A stretch of DNA of 64,000 nucleotides from Sulfitobacter sp. DSM 110093 (GCF_022788715.1 NZ_CP085167.1:3028501-3092500), one strand, 5' to 3'. Shown: positions 17,193 through 27,866, counted from the stretch's first letter. A program made the numbers and translations. The notes: generated by a model from the letters alone, not told the origin.

Positions 17193-17327
17193 GGGCCATC
17201 GCCTGCCCGCGGGTTGGCGATCCAACATTGCCTCGTGCCACTTTATGGTTCAGCGATGATGTGTTTTTGCAATGTGCCACCCAGCCTCACCAAATCGCCT
17301 ACCCGAGGGGCGGGCAGGCGATGGCCC
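17193..17327. repeat. paired inverted palindromes, REP/BIME-like
   Basis: GGGCCATCGCCTGCCCG at 17193-17209 recurs as its exact reverse complement at 17311-17327. The match continues inward with small changes to 17221 and 17294. Each copy is itself a hairpin with ATCGCC / GGCGAT arms. The pair encloses about 72 bases without coding potential. This arrangement is that of bacterial interspersed mosaic elements or a small non-autonomous element. Confidence 0.6.
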
Positions 17328-17383
17328 GGCGCCTGCGGCTTGATTCCGGGCTGGGGTGGCAGTCATCACCGGAAACCCAACGA

Positions 17384-17965
17384 TCAATACGGGTTCTTCG
17401 CCCCGCGATCCGCACTCAGCGACGCCTGCCCCCGTTCCACAATCTTGATCACCGCATCCGCCAAATGCTGCCGCTGGATATGATCATCCCCCGCCGCAAC
17501 CCGCAGCTTATGCGCCTCCAGCATCACCTCGGCATGGCTCGACCCGCGCGGCGGGATGAAGGTGTAGCAGGCCAGTTCAATCAACAGACCCAGCGGATCC
17601 TTGAAATAGACAGAATGCATAAAGCCTCGATCCTTCACGCCCGAATGCCCGATGCCCCGCGCCTCTAACCGCTCGGGGATTTGGTCAAACATCGCGCGGT
17701 CCACCTCAAAGGCCAGATGATGCACGCAGCCCGGATCCATCGGCGTGCGGTTATGCACCCGCTTGCGGGTCTCATTGGTGAAAATCGTGATCAGCCGCCC
17801 ATCGCCCGGATCGAAATAGAGATGCCCCTCGTCCGGGTCATCCAAATTGGGCTGGTCAAAGATGAAAGGCATCCCCAAGACCCCCTCCCAGAAGTCGATC
17901 GAGCTTTGTCGGTCCGCCCCGGTGAGGGTGATGTGATGCACCCCAAGTGTCTGTATCTTTTGCAT
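17384..17965 (-). CDS. VOC-family (glyoxalase/dioxygenase fold) protein
   Basis: The 193-residue protein begins 'MQKIQTLGVHHITLTGADRQ' with GGAGG 11 bases before the ATG. It has two beta-alpha-beta modules: the first with the metal-ligand pattern 'VHHITL', the second with 'VHHLAFEVD' and 'YFKDPLGLLIEL', the usual His and Glu ligands of the vicinal oxygen chelate superfamily. It could be an extradiol dioxygenase or a lyase; the substrate is unknown. It is divergent from mreB. Confidence 0.8.
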   Translation of the reverse strand: MQKIQTLGVHHITLTGADRQSSIDFWEGVLGMPFIFDQPNLDDPDEGHLYFDPGDGRLITIFTNETRKRVHNRTPMDPGCVHHLAFEVDRAMFDQIPERLEARGIGHSGVKDRGFMHSVYFKDPLGLLIELACYTFIPPRGSSHAEVMLEAHKLRVAAGDDHIQRQHLADAVIKIVERGQASLSADRGAKNPY

Positions 17966-18095
17966 GGTATCGCCGACCTCCGCCTGTGCTGTGCCCTAAA
18001 TATACCGCTCTATGATAGCGCGGCGGCAATATCGCGCCACCTTTGCGGTCTTGCCCCTTTCACCCTGACCCCGTGCGCCCTATAAGAGCCAATAG

Positions 18096-19202
<1,107 letters not shown>

Positions 19203-19273
19203 CACTGGCAAGTTAGCCAGACCCGGCACGCGGCGACACCGCCCCGCCTGACCGGGTGGGAGTTTCGGCACAG

Positions 19274-20176
19274 ATGCCCAAAGACCGTTCCAGTTCCAGC
19301 GATTTCACCGGCCCCTTGCGCCGGTTGCTGCTGGCTGTGCTGGTGTTGGCGCTGGTCGGAATTTTCCTGCTCTGGCGCATCGACAGCCCCCGCGTTGAAC
19401 GCTTCCGCGCGCAGGTGACGGATCGTTTCGTGCCGAATCTTGATTGGGCCATGGCCCCGGTGACCGGCACGATCAACCTGCTGCGCGATTTTCAAAGCTA
19501 CCAACGGCTAAGCGAACAGAACCGCGAGCTGCGCTCGGAATTGCGTCAGATGCAGGCGTGGAAAGAAGCAGCCCTTCAGCTTGAGCAAGAGAACGCCCGC
19601 CTGCTGGATCTGAACAACGTCCGGCTCGACCCCCGGCTTACCTTCATCACCGGTACGGTGCTGGCCGACAGCGGATCGCCCTATCGCCAATCGGTACTGC
19701 TGAACGTCGGCGCGCGCGATGGGCTGGTCGAGGGTTGGGCGACGATGGACGGCATTGGCCTTGTGGGCCGCATTGCGGGTGTGGGCAAGAACACCGCGCG
19801 CGTGATCCTCTTGACCGACGCCTCCAGTCGCATTCCGGCGACCATCCAGCCTTCGGGACAACGCGCCATCGTGGCAGGCGACAACAGCGCCGCGCCGCCG
19901 CTCGATTTCATCGAGAACCGTGAATTGGTCCGCCCCGGTGACCGGGTGATCAGCTCGGGCGATGGCGGGGTTTTCCCGGCGGGCATCCTGATTGGCCAAG
20001 TTGCCGCAGACCCCGGTGGACGGTTGAGGGTGCGGCTGGCCGCAGATTACGAGCGGCTGGAGTTCCTGCGGGTTCTGCGCCACCACGGCAACGAACAAGT
20101 GCCTGATACCGCGCATGTTATCACCTCTGATGGTCCCTTGGCCGAACCGGCGGCCCCCGTGGGGCTAGAACAATGA
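19274..20176 (+). CDS. mreC: rod shape-determining protein MreC
   Basis: The preferred start is ATG 19274 after GGGAG, giving 300 residues; GTG 19256 would add six. MreC has one N-terminal membrane helix (about residues 17-36), a coiled coil ('QNRELRSELRQMQAWKEAA') and a periplasmic beta-barrel domain that links MreB to penicillin-binding proteins. Its final ATGA overlaps mreD, so the two are translationally coupled. Confidence 0.94.
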   Translation: MPKDRSSSSDFTGPLRRLLLAVLVLALVGIFLLWRIDSPRVERFRAQVTDRFVPNLDWAMAPVTGTINLLRDFQSYQRLSEQNRELRSELRQMQAWKEAALQLEQENARLLDLNNVRLDPRLTFITGTVLADSGSPYRQSVLLNVGARDGLVEGWATMDGIGLVGRIAGVGKNTARVILLTDASSRIPATIQPSGQRAIVAGDNSAAPPLDFIENRELVRPGDRVISSGDGGVFPAGILIGQVAADPGGRLRVRLAADYERLEFLRVLRHHGNEQVPDTAHVITSDGPLAEPAAPVGLEQ

Positions 20177-20712
20177 CCGATCTGTCGCGCAGCCGCCTGT
20201 GGCTTATGCGCATGGGCTTTGTCGCCTTGGGGTTGGTGATCTTGTTCTTTCACCTGCTGCCGCTAGAGACGACACCGCGCGGCTGGGCCGGGCCGGACCT
20301 ACTGCTAGGCTTTGCCTGCGCATGGGGGCTGCGGCGACCTGAGTATGTGCCTGCTCTGTTTCTGGCGCTGGTCTTTCTGCTGGCGGACCTACTGCTCCAA
20401 CGCCCGCCGGGCCTTTGGGCCGTCTTAGCGCTAATCGGGGTTGAGAACCTTAAATCGCGAGGGCGACACCTGCGCGATGCGAGCTTTGCCGCCGAATGGC
20501 TGACCGTGGCCATGATTCTAACCATGATCATCTTTGCCAATCGCATCCTTCTGAGTCTCGCTCTTATCCCCACGCCTGCTATGACTCTCAGCCTCACGGA
20601 ATTGGCACTGACGATACTCGCTTATCCGCTGCTTGTGGCGGTAACACATGGTATCATGGGCGTGCGCAAGACCGCACCGGGCGATCTTGATGCACATGGG
20701 AAACGGGTGTGA
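20173..20712 (+). CDS. mreD: rod shape-determining protein MreD
   Basis: A 179-residue membrane protein with about five hydrophobic segments, starting in a four-base ATGA overlap with mreC. MreD sequences are poorly conserved, so the call rests on size, topology and position between mreC and mrdA. It is part of the elongasome membrane complex. Confidence 0.88.
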   Translation: MTDLSRSRLWLMRMGFVALGLVILFFHLLPLETTPRGWAGPDLLLGFACAWGLRRPEYVPALFLALVFLLADLLLQRPPGLWAVLALIGVENLKSRGRHLRDASFAAEWLTVAMILTMIIFANRILLSLALIPTPAMTLSLTELALTILAYPLLVAVTHGIMGVRKTAPGDLDAHGKRV

Positions 20713-20727
20713 TCGGAGGCCGATGAA

Positions 20728-22677
20728 ATGAGACGCAACCGCGCCGACAATGATGCAAACCACACGCGCTTGACCCGCCGCGCTGCCCTGTTGGGGGGCG
20801 CGCAACTGCTGTTCATGGGCGGACTGGCCGCCCGAATGCGCTATTTGCAGGTCGATCAAGCCGACCAGTTCCGCCTGCTGGCAGAAGAGAACCGAATCAA
20901 CATCCGCCTGATCCCGCCGTCCCGGGGCGAGATCTTTGACCGCAACGGCGTACAGCTTGCCGATAACGTCCCCTCATACCGCATCGTTATGGTGCGCGAA
21001 GATGCGGGCGACGTGGCGGCGGTGATGGAGCGTTTGGCCCAAGTCATTGAGATCGACAACGAGACCCGCGAGCGTGCGATGGCCGAAATGGCCCGCTCTG
21101 CCCCGTTCCTGCCGGTCACCATCGTTGATGATGTCAGCTGGGAGGTCGTAAGCAAGGTCAGCGTAAACGCCCCTGCTCTGCCCGGTGTCACACCCGAAGT
21201 GGGCCTGACCCGCGTCTACCCGCGCGGTGCTGATTTTGCGCATGTGGTGGGCCGCGTGGGCCGGGTAAGCCAAGCGGACCTTGATGCGCTGGAAGACCCC
21301 GATCAGGTGCTGCGTATCCCTCGTTTCCAAATCGGCAAAATCAATGTCGAGGCCCGCGCCGAAAGCCTGCTGCGCGGCTCTGCGGGGACAAAACATGTCG
21401 AGGTGAACGCTACAGGCCGCGTGATGCGCGAACTTGAGCGCCGCGAAGGTCAGGCAGGGGCGGACCTACAACTGACCGTGGATGCCAACCTGCAACGCTA
21501 TGTGCAGGCCCGTTTGGGCGAGGAAAGCGCTGCCGTGGTAATTATTGACTGTGAAAACGGCGATCTGGCAGCGCTCGCCTCGGCGCCCAGCTATGATCCG
21601 AACCTCTTTATCGGCGGCATTTCATCGGCGGACTACAACCCGCTGCTGAATTCTAAATACCGGCCCTTGGTGAACAAACCCGTGCAGGGCACTTATCCGC
21701 CGGGCTCGACCTTCAAAATGATCGTGGCGCTTGCCGCCATCGAAGACGGTATCGTCACCCCAGAAGACACGGCCTATTGCCCCGGCCATCTTGAGGTCGC
21801 GGGGCGGCGTTTCCACTGCTGGAAGCGTGCAGGCCACGGCTGGGTTGATCTGCAAGATTCGCTTAAGCATTCATGCGACGTTTATTACTATGACCTCGCG
21901 GTGAAGGTCGGGATTGAAAAGATCACCGCCATGGCGAACCGCTTTGGCTTGGGGATTAAACATGATCTGGCGCTGTCTTCGGTCGCGGGCGGGCTTGCGC
22001 CCACAAAACAGTGGAAACGCTCGGCCCGAGGTGAGGATTGGGTCGTGGGGGACACAGTCAACGCCTCCATCGGGCAGGGTTTCACCCTCTCCTCCCCGCT
22101 GCAATTGGCGGTAATGAGCGCACGGCTTGCCACTGGGCGCGCCGTGACGCCACGGCTGATCAAATCCATCGACGGGGTGGAGCAGCCCAGCGGTGCCGGT
22201 GAGCCGATGGGCATGAACGAAAACAACCTACGCCAATTGCGCAAGGCGATGTACGACGTGGTGAACGACCGCCGCGGCACTGGCTATCGCAGTCGCATCA
22301 TCGACGACACGATGCGCATGGCAGGCAAGACCGGCACCAGTCAGGTGCGCAACATCACCGCTGCCGAACGCGCGCGGGGCGTGACCAGCAACGCCGACCT
22401 GCCGTGGGAACGCCGCGACCACGCGCTTTTTGTGTGCTTTGCGCCCTACGACAAACCCAAATATGCGGCCTGCGTGTTGGTGGAACACGGCGGCGGCGGC
22501 TCGACCGCGGCGGCGCCGATTGCGCGCGATGTGATGTTGCAGGCCATGGCCGGGGGCGAGCCGCCGCTGGAGGCCTACCCCAAGTCTGACCGGGGTCGCA
22601 TCGCCACCCAACAAGAAGAACTGCGCAATACCGCCCCCGAAACCGCCGCCAGCGCGGAAGGGGACGATCAGGCATGA
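20728..22677 (+). CDS. mrdA: penicillin-binding protein 2 (elongation transpeptidase)
   Basis: The 649-residue protein starts at ATG 20728 after GGAGG. It is the elongasome D,D-transpeptidase that cross-links peptidoglycan during side-wall growth. An N-terminal membrane helix is followed by the PBP dimerisation domain ('PSRGEIFDRNG') and the transpeptidase domain. The active site is complete: S327-T-F-K330, the second motif 'SCD' (SxN position, where the PBP2 family has SxD), and K534-T-G. It lies 15 bases after mreD and overlaps rodA by four. Confidence 0.96.
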   Translation: MRRNRADNDANHTRLTRRAALLGGAQLLFMGGLAARMRYLQVDQADQFRLLAEENRINIRLIPPSRGEIFDRNGVQLADNVPSYRIVMVREDAGDVAAVMERLAQVIEIDNETRERAMAEMARSAPFLPVTIVDDVSWEVVSKVSVNAPALPGVTPEVGLTRVYPRGADFAHVVGRVGRVSQADLDALEDPDQVLRIPRFQIGKINVEARAESLLRGSAGTKHVEVNATGRVMRELERREGQAGADLQLTVDANLQRYVQARLGEESAAVVIIDCENGDLAALASAPSYDPNLFIGGISSADYNPLLNSKYRPLVNKPVQGTYPPGSTFKMIVALAAIEDGIVTPEDTAYCPGHLEVAGRRFHCWKRAGHGWVDLQDSLKHSCDVYYYDLAVKVGIEKITAMANRFGLGIKHDLALSSVAGGLAPTKQWKRSARGEDWVVGDTVNASIGQGFTLSSPLQLAVMSARLATGRAVTPRLIKSIDGVEQPSGAGEPMGMNENNLRQLRKAMYDVVNDRRGTGYRSRIIDDTMRMAGKTGTSQVRNITAAERARGVTSNADLPWERRDHALFVCFAPYDKPKYAACVLVEHGGGGSTAAAPIARDVMLQAMAGGEPPLEAYPKSDRGRIATQQEELRNTAPETAASAEGDDQA

Positions 22678-23813
22678 GCTATCTTGAACATACGGTCAAA
22701 TCCGTCCCCACGGGGCTGCGCAAAATCCTGTTTATGAACTGGCCGCTGGCGATCCTGTTGGCCAGTGTCGCGGGCGTTGGTTTTTTGATGCTCTACTCAG
22801 TCGCGGGCGGTTCCTTTAACCCTTGGGCTGAGCCGCAGATGAAGCGGTTTGGCATTGGCATGGCAATCATGTTCACCGTGGCGATGGTGCCGATCTGGCT
22901 CTGGCGCAACCTATCGGGGGTGGCCTATGGGGCGACGCTGGTGCTGCTCGTCGCGGTGGAATTATTTGGCTCTGTCGGCATGGGCGCACAGCGCTGGATC
23001 GACATCGGCTTTATGCGGCTGCAACCGTCAGAGTTGATGAAAATCACGTTGGTGGTGTTTCTGGCCGCCTATTACGACTGGCTGCCGGTTAAAAAGGTGT
23101 CACGCCCTTTCTGGGTGCTGCTGCCGATCTTGATCATCGTCGTGCCAACCGCGCTGGTGCTGAAGCAGCCCGATCTGGGCACGTCGATCCTGCTGCTTAC
23201 GGCGGGGGGCGGGCTGATGTTTCTCGCCGGGGTGCACTGGGCCTATTTCGCTGCCGTCATTACGGCGGCCATTGGGTTGGTCACAGCCGTCTTTCAATCG
23301 CGCGGCACGCCGTGGCAATTGCTGAAAGACTACCAATATCGCCGCATTGATACGTTCCTTGATCCCAGTCAGGATCCGCTCGGGGCGGGGTATCACATCA
23401 CACAATCTAAGATCGCGCTTGGCTCTGGCGGTTGGTCGGGGCGCGGTTATATGCAGGGCACGCAGTCGCGGCTGAACTTCCTGCCTGAAAAACATACCGA
23501 CTTTATCTTTACCACATTGGCCGAAGAATTCGGCTTTGTCGGGGGCGTATCGCTCTTGTGTCTTTATGCGTTGATCATCCTGTTCTGCGTGGTCTCTGCG
23601 GTCAAGAACAAGGACCGTTTTGCAAGCCTGCTGACCTTGGGCATCGCGCTTAATTTCTTTCTCTTTTTCGCCGTTAACATGTCGATGGTTATGGGGCTTG
23701 CCCCGGTGGTCGGCGTGCCGCTACCGATGGTCAGCTATGGTGGTTCTGCCATGCTGGTGCTGCTCTTGGCCTTCGGATTTGTTCAGTCGGCGCATGTTCA
23801 TAGACCGAGGTAA
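22674..23813 (+). CDS. rodA: peptidoglycan glycosyltransferase RodA (SEDS family)
   Basis: The 379-residue protein has about ten membrane helices and starts in an ATGA overlap with mrdA. RodA polymerises glycan strands from lipid II as partner of PBP2. SEDS signatures are visible: 'RWIDIGFMRLQPSELMK', 'FLPEKHTDFIF' and the C-terminal 'PMVSYGGSAM'. The coupled arrangement with mrdA is the conserved one. Confidence 0.96.
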   Translation: MSYLEHTVKSVPTGLRKILFMNWPLAILLASVAGVGFLMLYSVAGGSFNPWAEPQMKRFGIGMAIMFTVAMVPIWLWRNLSGVAYGATLVLLVAVELFGSVGMGAQRWIDIGFMRLQPSELMKITLVVFLAAYYDWLPVKKVSRPFWVLLPILIIVVPTALVLKQPDLGTSILLLTAGGGLMFLAGVHWAYFAAVITAAIGLVTAVFQSRGTPWQLLKDYQYRRIDTFLDPSQDPLGAGYHITQSKIALGSGGWSGRGYMQGTQSRLNFLPEKHTDFIFTTLAEEFGFVGGVSLLCLYALIILFCVVSAVKNKDRFASLLTLGIALNFFLFFAVNMSMVMGLAPVVGVPLPMVSYGGSAMLVLLLAFGFVQSAHVHRPR

Positions 23814-23816
23814 CTC

Positions 23817-24752
23817 ATGACGATCAACATTCTCTTCGCTGCCAAGGCCGAACGCTGGACCAGCTACGAAGCGCCGCTGAACAAGGCGCTAAACCAAGCG
23901 CTGGCCGAAGATTTTCAACTTGGCACCAAATTCCCGCCCGAAGAGGTCGATTACATCGTCTATGCCCCCAACAGCGACTTGCAGGATTTCACGCCCTATA
24001 CCCGCGCCAAAGCGGTGCTGAACCTCTGGGCCGGGGTGGAGAAAATCACCGGCAATGAGACGCTCAAGGTCCCCCTGACCCGCATGGTCGATTTCGGCCT
24101 GACACATGGCATGGTGGAATGGGTCACGGGCCATGTGCTGCGCTATCACTTAGGGCTGGATATCGACATCCTCCGCCAAGATGCCAAATGGGAGCCGCGT
24201 GATCAGCCGCTGGCACGCGAACGCAGCGTGGCGATCTTTGGGCTTGGCGCCCTCGGGCAGGCGGTGGCCAAGGCGCTGGTTAGGCTTGGCTTTGACGTCA
24301 GTGGCTGGTCGCGGAGCGCAAAGTCGATCGAAGGCGTGCACTGCCTGCATGGTGATGATGGTCTGACCGAGGCATTGAAGGGCGCCGAGATCGCCGTACT
24401 GCTGATGCCCGACACGCCCGCCACGCAAAACGTGCTGAACGCCGAAACACTGGCGCAGATGCCCAAGGGGGCTTTCATCATCAACCCCGGTCGCGGGCCG
24501 CTGATTGACGATGACGCCCTGCTTGAAGCGCTGGATAGCCGCCAGATCGCCCATGCGACGCTTGATGTCTTCCGGGTAGAGCCGCTGCCCGAGGATCACC
24601 CCTATTGGGCGCATCCGCATGTCACCGTGACCCCGCATATCGCGGCCGCGACGCGAAACGACACGGCCTCGGAGGTGATTGCCGAAAACATTCGCCGCAG
24701 CGAGGCTGGTGAGCCGCTGCTGCATGTCGTGGACCGCGACCGGGGGTACTGA
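23817..24752 (+). CDS. ghrA: glyoxylate/hydroxypyruvate reductase A family
   Basis: The 311-residue protein starts three bases after rodA, with GAGG before the ATG. It belongs to the NAD(P)-dependent D-2-hydroxyacid dehydrogenases: the Rossmann loop 'FGLGALGQAVA' lies near residue 140, 'INPGRGPLIDDDAL' follows, and the catalytic His is in 'HVTVTPHIAA'. The likely reaction is reduction of glyoxylate or hydroxypyruvate. Co-transcription with rodA is probable from spacing, though the metabolic link is not obvious. Confidence 0.88.
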   Translation: MTINILFAAKAERWTSYEAPLNKALNQALAEDFQLGTKFPPEEVDYIVYAPNSDLQDFTPYTRAKAVLNLWAGVEKITGNETLKVPLTRMVDFGLTHGMVEWVTGHVLRYHLGLDIDILRQDAKWEPRDQPLARERSVAIFGLGALGQAVAKALVRLGFDVSGWSRSAKSIEGVHCLHGDDGLTEALKGAEIAVLLMPDTPATQNVLNAETLAQMPKGAFIINPGRGPLIDDDALLEALDSRQIAHATLDVFRVEPLPEDHPYWAHPHVTVTPHIAAATRNDTASEVIAENIRRSEAGEPLLHVVDRDRGY

Positions 24753-24773
24753 CCCCCGGCCCCGGTTTTCGCC

Positions 24774-26786
24774 CTAGGCGGCCAGCCCACGCCCTTTGAG
24801 CAGCGCGTCGACCCCCGGCAAACGCCCCCGGAACGCCGTGTAAAGCTCAGCCGGATCACGGCTGCCGCCGGTCGAGAGGATGTGAGCTTCCAACGCCTCA
24901 GCCCGCTCGGCATCGAAGGCGCCACCCGCTTCCTCGAAAGCAGCGAAAGCATCGGCGTCCATCACCTCAGACCACATGTAGCTGTAGTAGGCGCTGGAAT
25001 AGCCGTCTCCGGCGAAGACATGCGCGAACTGCGGCGTGGCGTGGCGCATCCGGATCGCTTGCGGCATGCCGATGCTGCTGAGCACCTCGGCCTGTCGCGC
25101 CATCGGATCAGCCGGGGCCGCGCCATCGTGAAACTCCAGATCGACCAGCGCCGAGGCGATATATTCCACCGTCTGGAACCCCATGTCGAATGTCGCGGCG
25201 GCCAGTACCTTGTCGAGCATCGCGCGCGGCATCGCCTCGCCAGTGCGGGCATGCGTGGCGAATTGCTCCAACACTTCGGGCTGATCCAGCCAGTGTTCAT
25301 AAAGCTGGCTTGGCAATTCTACAAAATCCCGTGCGACCGAGGTGCCGCTGACGCTTTCATAGGTCACGTCCGACAACATCTGGTGCAACGCGTGGCCGAA
25401 CTCGTGAAACAGGGTGCGCGCGTCGTCGTAGGACAGTAGCGCCGGATCGGCTTTGGCGAAGTTGCAGACGTTGATCACCACCGGCGCCTGTGCGCGCGGG
25501 AACTTCGCCTGCGCGCGCATCGCCGAACACCACGCGCCCGAGCGTTTCGAGCCGCGCGCGAAATAATCCCCGATGAAAACCGCCACATGCTTGCCCTCGC
25601 GCGTCACCTCCCACGCCCGGCAATCGGGGTGGTAGAGCGGCACGTCGAGCGGGGCGAACTCCAACCCAAACAGCCGATTGGCACAGTCAAAGGCCGCATC
25701 GATCATCCGGTCGAGCTGGAAGTAAGGCTTTAGCGCCGCCTCATCGAGATCATGCTCCGCCGCGCGGCGCTTCTCGGCGTAGTAGCGCCAGTCCCACGGT
25801 TCCAACGCGCCATTCACCCCGTCCTCACGCATCAGCGCAGTCAGCACCTCGGCATCGGCGTCTGCCTGTGCCTTGGCGGGTTTCCAGACCGACATCAACA
25901 GGTCGCGCACAGCGCCTGGCGTCTTCGCCATTTCCGTTTCCAGCTTGTAGGCCGCGAAGTTGTCATAGCCGAGCAAGGTTGCGCGTTCTTCGCGCAGTGC
26001 CAAGGTCTCAGCCGCGATGGCACGGTTGTCGGTCTCACCACCATTGGCCCCGCGTGCCTCCCATGCGCGAAACGCCTTCTCGCGCAAATCACGCCGGTCA
26101 GAGAACTGCAAGAAAGGCACAATCAGCGAGCGCGAGAGCGTGACCACCGGGCCGTCTGCGCCCTTTTCCTCCCCCGCCGCGCGGGCGGTGTCGGTCACAA
26201 AGTCAGGCAGGCCGGTGAGGTCGCCCTCATCCAGCGGCATGAACCATGCGCGCTCATCCGCCAACAGGTTTTGCGTGAACTGCGTGCCCAGTACCGCCAA
26301 CCGCGCCTTGATCTCTTTCATACGTTCCGCAGCATCGCCTGTCAGCGCCGCACCTGCGCGGACAAAGCCACGGTGGGATAGCATCAAGACCCGCGCCTGT
26401 TCTTGGGTCAGGTCCAGCGCATCTCGCGCCTCCCAGACCGCCGCGATCCGCGCGAACAGCGCCTCATTACCAGAGATGGCAGATTGATGCGCTGCCAGTT
26501 CGGGCGAGAAGTCGCGCTGCAACGCCTCGCGCGCCGGGTTGCTATCGGCCCCTGCGACGGTGAAGAATACACTCAGCACATTGTCGAGCGCTTGGCCCGA
26601 GGCCTCTAGCGCCTCAACCGTATTGGCGAAGGTGGGCGCGTCAGCGTTGCTGGCGATGGCGTCGATCTCGGCCCGATGGGCGACCAGCGCCTCTTGCAAT
26701 GCGGGGGTAAAATCATCGTCGGAAATACGGTCAAAGGGGGCGATGCCGAAGGGTGTATCCCACTCGGCGAGCAGCGGATTTGTCAT
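24774..26786 (-). CDS. M3-family metallopeptidase (oligopeptidase A / Dcp type)
   Basis: The 670-residue protein is the usual length for cytoplasmic M3A peptidases, which degrade short peptides. The zinc site is H461-E-F-G-H465 ('TLFHEFGHALHQ'), with the third ligand Glu downstream in the conserved 'ESVSGTSVARDFVELPSQ'. No signal peptide is seen. The ATG has AAGGAG just upstream, in a region that can pair with a copy 30 bases away. The gene follows the MoeB-like gene on the same strand and converges on ghrA. Sequence does not separate OpdA from Dcp. Confidence 0.93.
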   Translation of the reverse strand: MTNPLLAEWDTPFGIAPFDRISDDDFTPALQEALVAHRAEIDAIASNADAPTFANTVEALEASGQALDNVLSVFFTVAGADSNPAREALQRDFSPELAAHQSAISGNEALFARIAAVWEARDALDLTQEQARVLMLSHRGFVRAGAALTGDAAERMKEIKARLAVLGTQFTQNLLADERAWFMPLDEGDLTGLPDFVTDTARAAGEEKGADGPVVTLSRSLIVPFLQFSDRRDLREKAFRAWEARGANGGETDNRAIAAETLALREERATLLGYDNFAAYKLETEMAKTPGAVRDLLMSVWKPAKAQADADAEVLTALMREDGVNGALEPWDWRYYAEKRRAAEHDLDEAALKPYFQLDRMIDAAFDCANRLFGLEFAPLDVPLYHPDCRAWEVTREGKHVAVFIGDYFARGSKRSGAWCSAMRAQAKFPRAQAPVVINVCNFAKADPALLSYDDARTLFHEFGHALHQMLSDVTYESVSGTSVARDFVELPSQLYEHWLDQPEVLEQFATHARTGEAMPRAMLDKVLAAATFDMGFQTVEYIASALVDLEFHDGAAPADPMARQAEVLSSIGMPQAIRMRHATPQFAHVFAGDGYSSAYYSYMWSEVMDADAFAAFEEAGGAFDAERAEALEAHILSTGGSRDPAELYTAFRGRLPGVDALLKGRGLAA

Positions 26787-26834
26787 GAAAGTCTCCTTTG
26801 CACCCTAAATGGGGGGAGCCTGAGAGACTTGCAA

Positions 26835-27866
26835 TCACCCGCCGCAGGTTTCGCAGCCCTCGCGCCGGGTAATGGCAATCTGACGGTTCTCACTGTACAG
26901 CCCGTCATAGATCATCATCTGCCCGCGCAGCACGCTACCCGCACCGGCAATCAATTTAACCGCCTCTAGTGCCATCATCGTGCCGATCACACCCGGCAGC
27001 GGGCCAATTACCCCGGCCTCGGCACAGGAGGGGGCCAGATGGGCGGCAGGGGCCTTGGGGAAGATACAACGATAACAAGGCGCGCCGCGCGCGGGATCAA
27101 AGACGCTAAGCTGCCCTTCCCATTGGCTCAGCGCGCCTGATATCAACGGCACACCTGCCGCGACGCAAGCGGCGTTGACGCGGTAGCGGGTGTCGAAATT
27201 GTCGGTGCCGTCGAGCACTAGGTCATAGTCGGCCACCAGTTCGGCGGCGATCTCGTCAGTCAGGCGACGATGATAAGGGCGCACGGTGATATGCGGGTTT
27301 TGGGCGGTCATCTCTGCTTGGGCCGAGAACACCTTGGGCGTGCCGATGGCAGCGTCCTTGTGGATTACCTGCCGTTGCAGGTTGGCGTTTTCCACTTCGT
27401 CATCGTCGATCACCCCGATGGTGCCCACACCCGCCGCTGCAAGATATTGCAGCGCAGGCGCACCAAGCCCGCCTGCCCCGACAACCAGCACCTTCGCATT
27501 CTTCAATGCCTTCTGCCCGGCACCGCCAACCTCACGCAATACGATATGACGCGCATAGCGGTTGAGTTCACTGTCGGAAAAACTATCCGTGGCTGGGGTC
27601 TCAGGCTCCGGATTGGCACGGGCGCGTAGGGTGTTCAGCCCCTGCCGATAAAGAACCACCAAGACCGCAAAGCCCCCCAGCAGCAGCCAAGGTGCGGCGC
27701 TGCCGCCCGTGGACAGCCGCAACGGGTGATCTGCCGGGAAAACCAGATGCAGCGCCACCAAGGCCACATACATCACTGCGATCAGCCCCGCACGCAGCCC
27801 GCGCGGAATGCCCAGCACGCCGCCACCGAACCAAAGGGCCGAGGCAATAATCAGAACCGCCAACAT
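26835..27866 (-). CDS. membrane-anchored HesA/MoeB/ThiF-type adenylyltransferase
   Basis: The 343-residue protein has an N-terminal region of about 85 residues with three hydrophobic helices, then a full E1-like domain. The ATP loop 'VVGAGGLGAPALQYLA', 'NLQRQVI' with its arginine, 'DGTDNFDTR' and two CxxC pairs ('CYRC' and the C-terminal 'CETCGG') for zinc are all present. Such enzymes adenylate the C-terminus of MoaD or ThiS for sulfur transfer. MoeB for molybdopterin is the most likely role, but no mo or thi genes are near. The membrane extension is unlike E. coli MoeB. Its ATGA overlaps dut. Confidence 0.85.
   Translation of the reverse strand: MLAVLIIASALWFGGGVLGIPRGLRAGLIAVMYVALVALHLVFPADHPLRLSTGGSAAPWLLLGGFAVLVVLYRQGLNTLRARANPEPETPATDSFSDSELNRYARHIVLREVGGAGQKALKNAKVLVVGAGGLGAPALQYLAAAGVGTIGVIDDDEVENANLQRQVIHKDAAIGTPKVFSAQAEMTAQNPHITVRPYHRRLTDEIAAELVADYDLVLDGTDNFDTRYRVNAACVAAGVPLISGALSQWEGQLSVFDPARGAPCYRCIFPKAPAAHLAPSCAEAGVIGPLPGVIGTMMALEAVKLIAGAGSVLRGQMMIYDGLYSENRQIAITRREGCETCGG

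Noticed and set aside
26790..26860. A second glycine-riboswitch-like piece (CTCTCAGGC ... AAAGGAGA) before the M3 peptidase
   Set aside because: Only the 3' half resembles the aptamer; the GCCGAAGG core is missing upstream, where the MoeB-like gene ends.
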